Notes: generated by a model not told the origin, from the sequence alone. A stretch of 64,000 nucleotides of DNA from Christensenella sp. UBA7703 (GCA_002482505.1 DLGD01000038.1:139387-203386); one strand, 5' to 3'; positions 1-9,380 are shown, numbered from the stretch's first letter. Numbers and translations are program-made.

Positions 1-3
1 ATC

Positions 4-933
4 ATGCAAAACATCGTTTCAATCCTGAAAATCGTGCTCCCGCTCATTCTCTCGCTCGGCATCGGGTTCTTCGCAAGAAGGCGCGCAATCCTGACGCCGG
101 AAGCCATCGAAGGCATGAAGACGTTCGTCATGAAGTTTGCGCTGCCTGCGATGCTCTTCGGGCTGTTTTTTACGGCGGAATATTCTGTGAGCATCCTGCT
201 CTTTGCGGCGACGATGTTCACGCTCGGTTTCATCGGGTTGGGGCTTGGTTTCCTGATCGGAAAACCGCTGGAAAAGCGCAGCCCGATGCTGAAATTCATG
301 ACCTCGGGTTGGGAGGTCGGCATGCTCGGCTACGCGCTCTTTGCGCTGCTGTACGGCACGGAAAACCTCCGCTATATGGCGCTGATGGACTTTGGCCAGG
401 TGCTCTTCGTCTTCTCCGGTTTTGTCACGGCGCTCAACGCCAGAACGGGGCATTCGTTTAAAGAATCTGTCAAGTCACTCCTGCCAAACCCCGTGCCCTG
501 GGCCATGCTCGCGGGTGCGGTCCTTGCAATACTCGGCGTTTCCCGCGCGCTGGAGCCTTCCGGCGTCACAAGCCTCATCACCACTGTCTGCAATTTCATC
601 GCTTCCCCGCTGTCCTGCGTGATCTTCATCGTCGTAGGCTACGGTATTGAGTTCTCGAAAAACAACATCGGAACGGCGGCAATTTCAGTTTTGATGCGTA
701 CGCTGGTCTGCGGTGTGCTCTGCGTGGTGGCGCTGTTTTTCATCGGGCTGTTTTTCCCCTTGTCCGACCCGATGCGCTGGGCAATCATCATCATCTTCCT
801 CACGCCAGCACCGTTTATTCTAACCATGTATACCACGAACGAGCAGGAGCGAGCGGATGTCTCCATGTGCCTCTCGCTGCAAACAATCGTCTCCGTACTC
901 CTGTTCATCGGCATCGCGATCTTTCGGCTTTAA
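4..933 (+). CDS. AEC-family transporter
   Basis: Predicted inner-membrane carrier of the auxin efflux carrier (AEC) family, whose members move organic anions or other small solutes; the substrate cannot be read here. The 309 residues match the usual family length and show about ten hydrophobic segments in two halves, with the first at residues 5-25 followed by a charged RRRAILTPEA loop. The ATG lies 3 bases from the window edge, so its ribosome site is not visible, but the N-terminus looks complete. It converges on galK and shares a two-way terminator with it; a functional link to galactose use is not implied. Confidence 0.85.
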   Translation: MQNIVSILKIVLPLILSLGIGFFARRRAILTPEAIEGMKTFVMKFALPAMLFGLFFTAEYSVSILLFAATMFTLGFIGLGLGFLIGKPLEKRSPMLKFMTSGWEVGMLGYALFALLYGTENLRYMALMDFGQVLFVFSGFVTALNARTGHSFKESVKSLLPNPVPWAMLAGAVLAILGVSRALEPSGVTSLITTVCNFIASPLSCVIFIVVGYGIEFSKNNIGTAAISVLMRTLVCGVLCVVALFFIGLFFPLSDPMRWAIIIIFLTPAPFILTMYTTNEQERADVSMCLSLQTIVSVLLFIGIAIFRL

Positions 934-953
934 CCAATTCAGCTAAAAAAACA

Positions 954-991
954 AAACGCCACTCTCGAAACCCGATTCGAAAGTGGCGTTT
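954..991. terminator. Bidirectional terminator between AEC gene and galK
   Basis: Arms AAACGCCACTCTCGAA (954-969) and TTCGAAAGTGGCGTTT (976-991) pair over 16 positions with one mismatch and a 6-nt loop. A-rich sequence on the left and T-rich sequence on the right let it act for both converging genes. Confidence 0.85.
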
Positions 992-1005
992 ATTTATTTT
1001 CTCAA

Positions 1006-2271
1006 TTATCCGATTTTGACTCCGCCGACGGGACGCACGGCAAAGCGATAGCAACAGCCCGACCCAAAGACTTTCTCCATCTGTGTCTGATAGTCCGCCA
1101 TGTCGCCCAGCGGCACCAGCGCGAGAATCGTGCCCGCAAAACCGCCGCCGTGTACGCGCCAGGCGCCTTTTCCCGTGAGCATCCGCTCCGAAAGCGCAAG
1201 CGCAAGCGCAAGACCGCGCTCGGATGCATCCGTCGGGCAAACGTTTTGCAAAAGCGTAAAGCTGGAGTGTCCGCTCTCGTTCATCAGCCGGCGGAAGGTT
1301 TCGATGTCGTGCATCTTAAGCGCTTCCGCTTGTTTGGGCACGCGCGCGTTGTCGCCAAAGAAGTGCATGGCGCGCAACAGCGCCCGATCGGAAACGCCCT
1401 TTCTGAGCTGACCCAGCGAGGCGTAAAACACCGCCTCATCCACCTCGCGCAACACGGTTTTGCCGAAAAAGCGGGCAACGTCGCCCATCTCCTTCGTCAC
1501 CGCCGCGTATTCGTGCGTCAGATCCGCGTGGTTGCCGCCGCAGTTGACAATACAGATCGCATAGCCAAGCTTAGAGAGGTCGCAGTCGATCTTTTCGATC
1601 TTCGGTTCCTCCGGTTGCTCGAAATCGATTGCCACAAAACCGCCGACCGCGCACGCGAGCTGATCCATCAGCCCGCTGGGTTTTCCGAAGTGTTTGTTCT
1701 CCGCATATTTGCTGGCAAGCGCCTGTTCAACGGGAGAAATCTCGCCTTCGTTGTAGAGTTCGGAAAAGATTGTACTCACAAGAATACTAAACGCTGCGCT
1801 GGAAGAAAGTCCGGAACCCTTGGGTACATCGGAAGCGGTCACCGCGTCAAATCCGCCAACCTTGCGTCCGGTCTGTGTGAATCGCTCCGCAATGCCGCGC
1901 ACCAGCGCTTCGCTCGCGTTTTCTTCCGCGGCGTCCGGCGCAAGCTGGTCCAGAGAGACGCAAAGAGGCGTATATCCCTGCGAATGAATCCGCACGATGC
2001 TGTCGTTCCTCGGCGCAACCACCGCGCGGGTGTCCAGCGTCACCGTCGCCGCGAGCACACGTCCAAGCTGGTGATCCGTGTGATTGCCGCCGATCTCGCT
2101 GCGCCCCGGTGCGGAAAAGAGCGCCGCATCGTCGCTCTCGCCAAATGCGCCCTCAAACGCATCCGCAAGCGCGAGATACTTTTGCTTTTGCGTGTCCAGC
2201 GCGTCGCCATACAGATAGGCCAGCGTGTGATCCAGTTCGCCGCTGGACAGTTTTTTACTGATCGGGAGCAT
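1006..2271 (-). CDS. galK: Galactokinase
   Basis: Phosphorylates galactose at C1 with ATP, the first committed step of the Leloir pathway, in the cytoplasm. It is a GHMP kinase of 421 residues: the galactose-binding signature appears as PGRSEIGGNHTD (about 55-66), a clostridial variant of the usual PGRVNLIGEHTD, and the ATP loop is PKGSGLSSSAA (about 150-160). A C-terminal GHMP motif with GGGFAG is also present. The start is an ATG preceded by AGGAGG at a good distance. A TATAAT-like box lies at 2341-2346 on the minus strand, with only a weak -35. No other Leloir gene is adjacent. Confidence 0.93.
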   Translation of the reverse strand: MLPISKKLSSGELDHTLAYLYGDALDTQKQKYLALADAFEGAFGESDDAALFSAPGRSEIGGNHTDHQLGRVLAATVTLDTRAVVAPRNDSIVRIHSQGYTPLCVSLDQLAPDAAEENASEALVRGIAERFTQTGRKVGGFDAVTASDVPKGSGLSSSAAFSILVSTIFSELYNEGEISPVEQALASKYAENKHFGKPSGLMDQLACAVGGFVAIDFEQPEEPKIEKIDCDLSKLGYAICIVNCGGNHADLTHEYAAVTKEMGDVARFFGKTVLREVDEAVFYASLGQLRKGVSDRALLRAMHFFGDNARVPKQAEALKMHDIETFRRLMNESGHSSFTLLQNVCPTDASERGLALALALSERMLTGKGAWRVHGGGFAGTILALVPLGDMADYQTQMEKVFGSGCCYRFAVRPVGGVKIG

Positions 2272-2433
2272 ATTCCAATACCTCCTGCGGCTTGTTCAGC
2301 CGTTTTTCGCCCAACGATGGCGTCTTTTTTTCTCGCGATGATTATATCATGCAGCCCTATGCGCGGTAAACGCAAAATCGCCCGATTGTACTGCTTGTTT
2401 CTTTTATTCCGGCTGATGCAATCACATCCTCAC

Positions 2434-2466
2434 AAAAAAACTGCGCCGGCAGTCTCCCACCGGCGC
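2434..2466 (-). terminator. Terminator of the PadR/DUF1700/DUF4097 operon
   Basis: GCGCCGG (2443-2449) pairs with CCGGCGC (2460-2466). On the minus strand the stem is followed by a run of seven T (2434-2440), directly after the DUF4097 gene. Confidence 0.85.
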
Positions 2467-2489
2467 GCAAACGTTTGATTTTTTCTCAG

Positions 2490-3473
2490 TTAGTTTTTTT
2501 CGATGTTCAGGCTGCCGCTGACCGTGTTGAAGCGGAAGCTCGCTTTGCCATCGCCCACAACGACCATGTCGCTGCCGAGCGTGCCCGGGAACGCGCAGCT
2601 CAAAGAGCCGCTGACCGTATCGAGTTTCGCAGTAAAGTTCGCGGTTTCCGGCAGAGAAACGGTGATGCTTCCGCTCACGCCGTCCACGTCGATCTTGTCC
2701 GGCACGGTTGCCAGCGAAAGGGCGATGCTGCCGGAAACGGTCTCTGCGTCGATGCGGGCATATTCACCCTCTACGCGGATACTGCCGGAGACGTTTTCGA
2801 TATCGAGCAATCCCGCCACACAGTTTTCGCAGACAATCGTGCCGCTTGTTGTGGAAAGATCTAACTCGTCGGTAGAGACATCCGTGCAGCGGATTTCGCC
2901 GGAAACACTCGAAAGCTCCGTCTTTACGCCATACACGCCAGAGAGGTCGATGTTTGCGGAGACGCTGTCCACCTCAACATCCGCCAGTTGGCCGATGAGC
3001 GAAGCGGGCACTTCCATGGTCAGGTTTTTTGCGGGCATGTTTGCGTCCACATTGAACCAATTGAAGATGTTGTCGAGGTTATCGCAGAAGTTGATCTGCA
3101 GCACCCCGCTGTCGGAGACCGTATAGCGCATCTTCTGCTGATCCGTCAGGGTGCGATAGGATGTTTCGGAAAACACGATCTCGTCCCCGCTGCCAACGCG
3201 CAGATTCACGTTGCCTGCCACCCAGTCAATCTTGATCTTCTTGATGTTGTTTGCAGTAACGCGCGCTTCATCCGAAACGATCGTTTCGCCGGAGTCCGCG
3301 TTGACACCGCCGGAGTAATAGGTCGTTCGGTCGAAGACCCGATCAACCCAGCCGTTGTCCAATCCGACGCGGGCAAAGAGGTTGTTGCCGGTTAAGAGTA
3401 CGACCAGGATGGCGGTGAGCAACACCGCGATCACGAGGCCGACAATGATTCGAATAATACCTGCTGTTCTCAT
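2490..3473 (-). CDS. DUF4097-family membrane-anchored beta-repeat protein
   Basis: A 327-residue protein with one N-terminal membrane segment (about 5-28) and then a long region of short repeated beta strands, seen as recurring VSGSI and VSGSL motifs, typical of DUF4097 (LiaG-like) proteins. The chain probably faces the cell exterior; the family role is unclear but tied to envelope stress operons. I chose the ATG at 3473, preceded by a GGGGGA site, because the longer frame upstream has no family features. It is the last gene after a PadR regulator and a DUF1700 protein, a common three-gene set in Bacillota. Confidence 0.82.
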   Translation of the reverse strand: MRTAGIIRIIVGLVIAVLLTAILVVLLTGNNLFARVGLDNGWVDRVFDRTTYYSGGVNADSGETIVSDEARVTANNIKKIKIDWVAGNVNLRVGSGDEIVFSETSYRTLTDQQKMRYTVSDSGVLQINFCDNLDNIFNWFNVDANMPAKNLTMEVPASLIGQLADVEVDSVSANIDLSGVYGVKTELSSVSGEIRCTDVSTDELDLSTTSGTIVCENCVAGLLDIENVSGSIRVEGEYARIDAETVSGSIALSLATVPDKIDVDGVSGSITVSLPETANFTAKLDTVSGSLSCAFPGTLGSDMVVVGDGKASFRFNTVSGSLNIEKN

Positions 3474-3562
3474 TTTTTTATCCCCCATTATTGGTTGAGC
3501 AGAAGCACTTTGCCGATCGATCCCCAAAGTCATGGCGTCTCTCAGGCCGTGCTCTTGCCATA

Positions 3563-4192
3563 TTATTGTTTGAGCATGAACAATCCTCTGATCATGGACG
3601 AAACCGCCGCCGCAATCAGGAAGATGATCCATGTGATGTGCCAAGCTCCGGTCATGAAACTCACGACGATGTAGACACACACTGCGATGAGCCAGAAAGA
3701 GCCGACGATGGCGTCCACGGCCTTGTTTTTCTGCTTGCCGTTTTGTTTCCATTCCCTAAACTCTTCTACCATGGTGTCATCCGCTTTCACATAACGCTCA
3801 CGGGTAACGCCGTTGTAGATCAGCAGTGCGGTTGCAACCGCAACAAAGATGAAGAGCAGGACAACGCCGCCTTCGTGCTGCAGCCAGATAACCGGCACCG
3901 GGCAGAGGATATAGAGCGCAATTGCGATTGCTGTAATAATCGCGGAACGCTTCTTGCTCGCCATGCCCTCGGCGCTTTTTGTGCCGCTGAGTCCGGAGAT
4001 GAGGCTATCCACGTCTCCAATGCTTGCAATTGCGATGTTGTAGGCGGCCTCTTCGCTCTTTCCTTCCGCGATGAGATCGTTGTACTTATCGGTCAGGTTC
4101 TGGAACAATTCCTCTTTGAGTTCAACCGCGCGAACCGTAGAGGGCGCGTTTGCAAAAAGGTCGTCGATATAGCGTCTTAATTTCTCGTTCAT
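3563..4192 (-). CDS. DUF1700 (HAAS) membrane protein
   Basis: 209 residues. The first 75 form the HAAS/DUF1700 signalling helix bundle (LKEELFQNLTDKY, then EEAAYNIAIASIGD), followed by about four hydrophobic segments between residues 80 and 205. Members usually sit beside PadR regulators and are thought to sense or transmit an envelope signal. Its ATG overlaps the padR stop as ATGA, which indicates translational coupling. Confidence 0.85.
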   Translation of the reverse strand: MNEKLRRYIDDLFANAPSTVRAVELKEELFQNLTDKYNDLIAEGKSEEAAYNIAIASIGDVDSLISGLSGTKSAEGMASKKRSAIITAIAIALYILCPVPVIWLQHEGGVVLLFIFVAVATALLIYNGVTRERYVKADDTMVEEFREWKQNGKQKNKAVDAIVGSFWLIAVCVYIVVSFMTGAWHITWIIFLIAAAVSSMIRGLFMLKQ

Positions 4193-4536
4193 TTGGATAC
4201 CCCTTCTTCTCCTACTGCCAATAGCTTGTCAATCACTGCTTCCGCAGTCTCCCATTCCTTTTTCCGCAGCCGATACGATTCTTTTCCCAGATCGGTGATG
4301 GAGTAGTATCTGCGCCGCGCGCCTGTCGTCTCGTCCCCCCAGTACGAGACGATGCAGCCCGCGTCCTCGAGCCGCCGGAACGCTGTATACAGCGTTGCCT
4401 CCTTTAGCTCAAACCTTCCCCCCGTCAGGTTTAAAATCGCTTTGTTGACCATGTAACCATAGCCATCGCCTTTCATCAACTGCGCCAGGATGATCGTTTC
4501 CGTATTCCCACGGATGAGTTCCGATGCAACGGACAT
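4189..4536 (-). CDS. PadR-family transcriptional regulator
   Basis: A 115-residue winged-helix repressor of the PadR family. Visible features are the N-terminal helix ETIILAQLMKGDGYGY, the recognition region KEATLYTAFRRLEDAG, and the wing TTGARRRYYSITDLG. The ATG at 4536 is chosen because an AAAGGAGG site lies just upstream; a longer frame reaches 4605 without such support. It heads the operon with the DUF1700 and DUF4097 genes and most likely represses it. Confidence 0.9.
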   Translation of the reverse strand: MSVASELIRGNTETIILAQLMKGDGYGYMVNKAILNLTGGRFELKEATLYTAFRRLEDAGCIVSYWGDETTGARRRYYSITDLGKESYRLRKKEWETAEAVIDKLLAVGEEGVSK

Positions 4537-4668
4537 GGCGCACCTCCTTTCCGTTTGCAGGTATATCTTAACGCTACATACCTCGCCTGTCAAGGTATCT
4601 CTCAAAAATATTTACTGCTTTTCTTGTAGGTAACTACGGTATTGAAAAAGTGGGTGCCAAAAAGAGAA

Positions 4669-4878
4669 AACCCTGCATTCACAGGGTTCAGAGCATCAAC
4701 AAACCCATCTGGGGGTTTGGGGGATTTCGAAAATCCCCCATGTTACTTCAAATTTGGCGATTCATTCGCCGAATTTGTGAAAAAATGGCGCGATTTGCGT
4801 CATTTTAACCCAAAGTAAAACCCATCGGCAGCGTCCAAAGGACTTTGTCGATGGGCTGAACCCTACATTCACAGGGTT
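4669..4878. repeat. Intergenic block of hairpins bounded by a 20-bp repeat
   Basis: No gene lies between 4537 and 4890. The block is bounded by two near-identical 20-mers (4669-4688 and 4859-4878), each itself a hairpin with arms AACCCT and AGGGTT. Between them are a perfect stem TGGGGGATTT/AAATCCCCCA (4718-4740), a stem at 4749-4777 with one mismatch, a weaker stem at about 4783-4806, and CCCATCG paired with CGATGGG (4821-4855). It could be a mobile repeat family or a structured RNA; the sequence does not decide. Confidence 0.6.
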
Positions 4879-4890
4879 AAAATCGTGATT

Positions 4891-5154
4891 CTAGAATATG
4901 TTCTGTGTACACTTTGTCTCTTTCCCCTCCTGCTCCACGCGATAGAGCCGGTAGAGCGCGGGGTCGATCGTCGACGTGCGAAGGAGCGCCTTCGCCTCAT
5001 CGATCCTTTCGTCCCGCAGGCGCAGGGACATGCCGCAGCTGGCGGTAATGCTCCTCAGCGTCGGCATCACCACCGCGCCGCAGCCGGAGAGCAGCCGCTG
5101 CGCGGCGATTGCCGCATGCGGAGAATCAAACGCAAAAAGCCAGTAGCTTTCCAT
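4891..5154 (-). CDS. DUF3343 protein (selenium-linked)
   Basis: An 87-residue protein beginning MESYWLFAFDS, the typical start of DUF3343 proteins, with a conserved-looking ASCGMSLR segment in the middle. Family members commonly sit beside yedF and other selenium-use genes, and this one starts one base after the yedF stop. The biochemical role is unknown; a sulfur or selenium carrier function is an inference from its neighbours. Confidence 0.8.
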   Translation of the reverse strand: MESYWLFAFDSPHAAIAAQRLLSGCGAVVMPTLRSITASCGMSLRLRDERIDEAKALLRTSTIDPALYRLYRVEQEGKETKCTQNIF

Positions 5155-5155
5155 A

Positions 5156-5743
5156 TCAGAGTGTGATCACCTTATCTGCGCGCTGCATCGCGCCCAGAAT
5201 ATCATACATATTGCTCACGGTACCGACCTTGAGCCGGTCAGCAATGCCGTAGTAGTTCAGGCACGTGCCGCAGACCAGGACGATCGCGCCTTTCTCGGTC
5301 AACGTCATCAGGCTGTCGATCACCTGCTGCTCTTCGCCTGCCGGCAGCTTCACGCCGTCGTTCATAAAGAGAACATGCGCGGGCACGCTGTCACCCTGCG
5401 CGAGGGTATAGAGCGCCATCTTCATGAGGTTATAGCCCAGTTCGCGATCCCCGGCGCCGACAACGTCCTTGCCGATGAATACGGCGTATCCGTTTCCCGT
5501 CGTCGGGCATGCGACCATAGGGGTTTCAACAACCTTGCCCGCACCCGTCAACCGTACAAACGGTCCGTCCACGGTTTCGCCCGTTGCAACCGTCATCCCC
5601 GCGGAGTTGCCAAGCCGCGTGAGGTTTTCCACAGCGGTTTTGTTATCGACCAAAACGGTCAAATCCTGACAACCACCGTCGATCTCCTTTTTTGCCAATA
5701 TCACAGGCATCGGGCAAGCCTTGCCTCTTGCGTCAATCTGCAT
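5156..5743 (-). CDS. yedF: Sulfurtransferase-like selenium metabolism protein YedF
   Basis: 195 residues in two domains. Residues 1-70 are a TusA-like fold with the CPMP motif (Cys10) that carries persulfide or selenide in this family. The C-terminal half resembles a DsrE-like fold and ends with the CGTCLNYYG segment. YedF proteins mark selenium-using bacteria, though the exact reaction is not established. The start at 5743 follows a GGGAG site; the frame extends further without one. The next gene, DUF3343, follows after one base. No selD or selA is visible in the window. Confidence 0.87.
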   Translation of the reverse strand: MQIDARGKACPMPVILAKKEIDGGCQDLTVLVDNKTAVENLTRLGNSAGMTVATGETVDGPFVRLTGAGKVVETPMVACPTTGNGYAVFIGKDVVGAGDRELGYNLMKMALYTLAQGDSVPAHVLFMNDGVKLPAGEEQQVIDSLMTLTEKGAIVLVCGTCLNYYGIADRLKVGTVSNMYDILGAMQRADKVITL

Positions 5744-5939
5744 GGTTATCGTCTCCCTTTCCGGAACGCGCTGTGGCACAGCGGTTCACTTATTCATTAT
5801 TCTAGCAAAGGATAACGCTCTTGAATAGATGCCCCAGCCACAGTCGATTGTGATTTTTCGCGTAAAAAAAGCTCAAAAAAACGGTGCGCAAAAAGCGAAG
5901 GATCATCGCGATACATCCACTTCTCGCCAAAGAAGTGTT

Positions 5940-7526
5940 TCAACGATAATCATCCAGCTGAATCGTGAGCGAATAATCGTCCATTCGATCGACTATCCAG
6001 TCTACACGCTTGGTTCCCGTCACGTCTATTTGTTCCGTCACGACGACCCCCGGCTCCAGTTTTATCCGGCTGATTTCCTGTCGATTGTTTCTCAGGTCTT
6101 CGAGGATGAGCTCCGTCGGCCACCCTGTGTACGGTACAAAGGAAATGGACTTTACCGCGTCCCACTGGCTCCGGGAAAGCGTCGAATTCGAAAAAACGAT
6201 TTTTGATGTCAAGAACGGATCATCCTTATTCTCCGTTTCCGCATTTCCTTTGCTCGAAATCGATAGAAAAGCGTGCTGAATCTCTTGCCCGTCGATCAAG
6301 ATTGCAAACGCAAGCCCGCCGCTTTCTCCGCCCTGAATCGCCGCGATTCGCTCCGCTCGTGACCAACGCTCCGGCAAATCCATTTGCAGCGTAACTTCCA
6401 TCCCCGTCGGCGTGAACTTCACCGAGTCCACGCGAATGATCACATCGGTCATATCCAAGTCTACCACAGACGAGTGCACAAAATCCCCCGTCTTCTGGCT
6501 TTCCATTTCTGTTAGATACATGCGGTGCGTGCCGGTAAGTGAAACGGACTGCCCGCCCGACTGCTCCGTTGTGACATTTTTGTATGCCTCCGCATCAATC
6601 GTCACCGTTCCTAAATCCGCTTGAAAGAGCGTGACAGGATCGTTTGTTGTTGCGTCATGATAATACTCCCGCAAGGTCAATGAAGCAGTCGGTTGACCCG
6701 AGAGGGGTTGCCCAGCAGAACCAACGACATCCAAAGTTGCCTCCATCACAAATCGCACCTCATGCGTTTTCAGCCATTCATACCAAAGCGAGTCAGCGGC
6801 GGCATTCGTTGTGAGCAGTCTCCCTTCTTCATCGTAAACCGACTCTGATTCCAGCGGACATTCGCTGCTGATCTGCTCCATTTCTTCATCAAAGTAGGCA
6901 CTGACAACTCCATTGTATACAGTTCCATCCGAAAACGTGAGATTCACAACGCCCATGGTATACTCGCTATCTTCGTGTACTGTGTCGCCGCCGGTTCGTT
7001 CATCAAGCAGAAACTTCCCGGATGTACCCGTGAACCAACCAGTGATATAAACAGTGCTTCCCGTATAGACGATCTCATCCAGACGAATCCCGAAGTTCTC
7101 CGCCATACGTTTGGCTTCATCCGTCGTGTTGATATCTGTTATTACGATCTTTCTGCCGTCTTCTTCAATCTTCGTGATGATGGAATCCAGCGTTGTTTCG
7201 CCGCCGCGGTTTGCGCCCGATTGTCCAAGATAGTCGCCAACACGAAAGAAACCGCTGATCCATTCACCCACCGCTGCTCTTGCCGAAGGAATCGCCACCA
7301 CAGAAAGCGCAGCAACAAACAGCACACTCGCTACAATCACAAGCGCGCGGGCGGTACGCGCCTTCAATTTTTGTTGCCGTTTTCGGTTGCGCGGCGCGAT
7401 GCCTGTTCTCGCTTCCCGCTGCTGTAACCGCCAGCAAACCTGATCGACTCGTGCCGAGAACTCCGGCGGCGGAGAGATTCGGTTGTGATAGAGAAATTGA
7501 TCCAACGTTCTATCGCTTGTTTGCAT
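5940..7526 (-). CDS. DUF4179-type membrane protein, likely anti-sigma partner
   Basis: A 528-residue single-pass membrane protein: about 60 cytoplasmic residues rich in Arg and Lys, a membrane segment at about 60-80, then a large external part. DUF4179 proteins typically follow ECF sigma genes and are believed to hold the sigma factor at the membrane. Here the ATG at 7526 has an AAAGGAG site inside the end of the sigma gene, and the two genes overlap by 17 bases. The external signal is unknown. A CACTTCT/AGAAGTG hairpin (5918-5937) follows but lacks a T-run. Confidence 0.75.
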   Translation of the reverse strand: MQTSDRTLDQFLYHNRISPPPEFSARVDQVCWRLQQREARTGIAPRNRKRQQKLKARTARALVIVASVLFVAALSVVAIPSARAAVGEWISGFFRVGDYLGQSGANRGGETTLDSIITKIEEDGRKIVITDINTTDEAKRMAENFGIRLDEIVYTGSTVYITGWFTGTSGKFLLDERTGGDTVHEDSEYTMGVVNLTFSDGTVYNGVVSAYFDEEMEQISSECPLESESVYDEEGRLLTTNAAADSLWYEWLKTHEVRFVMEATLDVVGSAGQPLSGQPTASLTLREYYHDATTNDPVTLFQADLGTVTIDAEAYKNVTTEQSGGQSVSLTGTHRMYLTEMESQKTGDFVHSSVVDLDMTDVIIRVDSVKFTPTGMEVTLQMDLPERWSRAERIAAIQGGESGGLAFAILIDGQEIQHAFLSISSKGNAETENKDDPFLTSKIVFSNSTLSRSQWDAVKSISFVPYTGWPTELILEDLRNNRQEISRIKLEPGVVVTEQIDVTGTKRVDWIVDRMDDYSLTIQLDDYR

Positions 7527-8019
7527 AATCCGGCAGCTCCTTTCTGAGTTGTTCACGTGCGCGGGCAAGGCGCGAATGCACTGTGCCCTCCGGCAGACGC
7601 AAGATCGCGCAGATGTCTTTCACCGAATACCGCTCAAAATAATAGAGCATCACGATGAGACGCGCAGACTCCGGCAGTTTGGCAAGTGCCCGTTTCACAT
7701 CAAAACGATCCTGGTTTGTTTCTTTGCCTGGAATGCTCTCATCCAGCGGAAGATTGGGTTTTCTGCGGAGGAAATTCTTACTCTCGTTCTGGACAATTTG
7801 TACCATCCAGCTCTTAAACCGTGCGCTATCTCTTAGGTTGCTCCGGTTTTCCCAGGCTTTCATGAGCGCGTTTTGTACCGCGTCCGCACATGCATCGCGA
7901 TTGCCCAAAACGGAATAGCTCGCGGCAAACAATAGCCGCTCGATCTGCTTGACCGCTGCGCCAAAACCTTCCGCCGTGCGAATATCCGGCGTTTGATCGC
8001 GCTGTTGTCGTTTTTCCAT
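7510..8019 (-). CDS. ECF-type RNA polymerase sigma factor
   Basis: 169 residues with the two ECF regions: region 2 around ADAVQNALMKAWEN (about 45-58, with FKSWMVQIVQNE after it) and region 4 near the C-terminus, YSVKDICAILRLPEGTVHSRL, a helix-turn-helix for the -35 element. The start has AAGGAGG upstream. It overlaps the membrane partner gene, so the pair likely forms a sigma/anti-sigma switch responding to an envelope signal. Its target promoter is not evident here. Confidence 0.9.
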   Translation of the reverse strand: MEKRQQRDQTPDIRTAEGFGAAVKQIERLLFAASYSVLGNRDACADAVQNALMKAWENRSNLRDSARFKSWMVQIVQNESKNFLRRKPNLPLDESIPGKETNQDRFDVKRALAKLPESARLIVMLYYFERYSVKDICAILRLPEGTVHSRLARAREQLRKELPDYANKR

Positions 8020-8167
8020 TTGCCCTCCTTCACATCAAGGTTCTGCCTATAAGACACAGCAGGGCTGAAAAATCTTCCCTTAAAAACACTTTTCTAAAAA
8101 ACTTTTAGTCATTCTGATTCGCATCATACCACAAACCAGTTCACAAACCAATGCAGTGTTTTTGCGC

Positions 8168-8197
8168 AAAAAAACGCTCCCGCTTGAAACGGGAGCG
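8168..8197 (-). terminator. Terminator of the ABC ATPase gene
   Basis: Perfect 8-bp stem CGCTCCCG (8175-8182)/CGGGAGCG (8190-8197), followed on the minus strand by a run of seven T (8168-8174). Confidence 0.9.
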
Positions 8198-8216
8198 CTT
8201 GGACTCATAATTTGGA

Positions 8217-9335
8217 TTAGAGTAGGTTCTGGCTGGTTTCCGGATCGAACAGGTGCGCGAGCGCGCCGTCGAATGTGAAATACAGCTGATCGCCGAACTT
8301 GAAGCCGAGGCGGTTTTCCTGGGGCAGATCAATGGTAGCAATACGCAGTACGCAATCCTTGCCAACTGCGGTTACGTGGACAAACAGCTCGCTGCCCATC
8401 ATTTCGGATACGTCCACCTTCGCGGAAACTGCACCCTTGTGGTTCGCTCCCGTGAGCACGATATGCTCGGGGCGGATGCCGAGGATGATCTTCTTGGCTT
8501 GCTCGTTCTTCGCTTTGAGCGTCTTCTGCATCTCTTCCGGCATGTCGATGATCGCGCCTTCCATGCGCACGACGTATCTGCCGCTCTCGATGGAGAGTTC
8601 TGCATCGAAGAAGTTCATCTGCGGGGAACCAATGAATCCCGCAACAAACAGGTTCGCCGGATGGTTGAACACCTGCTGCGGAGTACCGATCTGCTGGATA
8701 TAACCGTCTTTCATGATGACGATACGATCGCCCAGCGTCATGGCCTCGGTCTGGTCATGGGTAACATACACAAACGTGGTGTTGACGTTCTGGCGCAGCT
8801 TGATCAGCTCAGCACGCATCTGATTGCGCAGCTTTGCGTCGAGGTTGCTCAGCGGCTCGTCCATGAGGAAGACCTGCGGATGGCGAACAATTGCGCGGCC
8901 GATGGCGACACGCTGGCGCTGACCGCCGGAGAGCGCCTTGGGCTTTCTTTGCAGATACTCGGTGATGCCGAGGATCTCCGCCGCTTCCTTCACCTTCTCG
9001 TCGATCTCCGCCTTGGGAACCTTGCGCAGCTTGAGGCCGAATGCCATGTTTTCATACACGGTCATGTGCGGATAGAGCGCGTAGTTCTGGAAGACCATCG
9101 CAATGTCGCGGTCTTTCGGTGCAACATCGTTGACGAGTCGGTCGCCGATGTAGAGTTCACCCTCGGTGATCTCTTCCAGACCGGCGATCATGCGCAGAGT
9201 TGTCGACTTGCCGCAGCCCGAGGGGCCGACAAGTACGATAAACTCTTTGTCCGCGATTTCAAGAGAAAATTCCTGAACCGCGACCACGTTTTTGTCGTAG
9301 ACCTTCTTGATGTTCTTGAGTGTAACGTTTGCCAT
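8217..9335 (-). CDS. ugpC: Sugar ABC transporter ATPase (UgpC/MsmX type)
   Basis: Cytoplasmic ATPase powering uptake of sugars or glycerol-3-phosphate; single-gene members such as MsmX serve several transporters. 372 residues: Walker A GPSGCGKST (37-45), signature LSGGQRQRV (about 135), Walker B VFLMDEPLSNLD, and a C-terminal MalK-like regulatory domain. No permease or binding protein is adjacent, which fits a shared ATPase. The ATG at 9335 follows an in-frame stop five codons upstream and has no clear ribosome site, while a GGAGG sits over 120 nt upstream, before a set of hairpins. Confidence 0.9.
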   Translation of the reverse strand: MANVTLKNIKKVYDKNVVAVQEFSLEIADKEFIVLVGPSGCGKSTTLRMIAGLEEITEGELYIGDRLVNDVAPKDRDIAMVFQNYALYPHMTVYENMAFGLKLRKVPKAEIDEKVKEAAEILGITEYLQRKPKALSGGQRQRVAIGRAIVRHPQVFLMDEPLSNLDAKLRNQMRAELIKLRQNVNTTFVYVTHDQTEAMTLGDRIVIMKDGYIQQIGTPQQVFNHPANLFVAGFIGSPQMNFFDAELSIESGRYVVRMEGAIIDMPEEMQKTLKAKNEQAKKIILGIRPEHIVLTGANHKGAVSAKVDVSEMMGSELFVHVTAVGKDCVLRIATIDLPQENRLGFKFGDQLYFTFDGALAHLFDPETSQNLL

Positions 9336-9380
9336 AGTGTTTCGGCTTCATCAGGCGCAGCATTCGCTCATCGCCCGACT

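Noticed and set aside
1150..2478. 442-codon plus-strand open frame opposite galK
   Set aside because: It lies entirely over galK, is very rich in Arg and His, and matches no family: a shadow of a G/C-rich gene.
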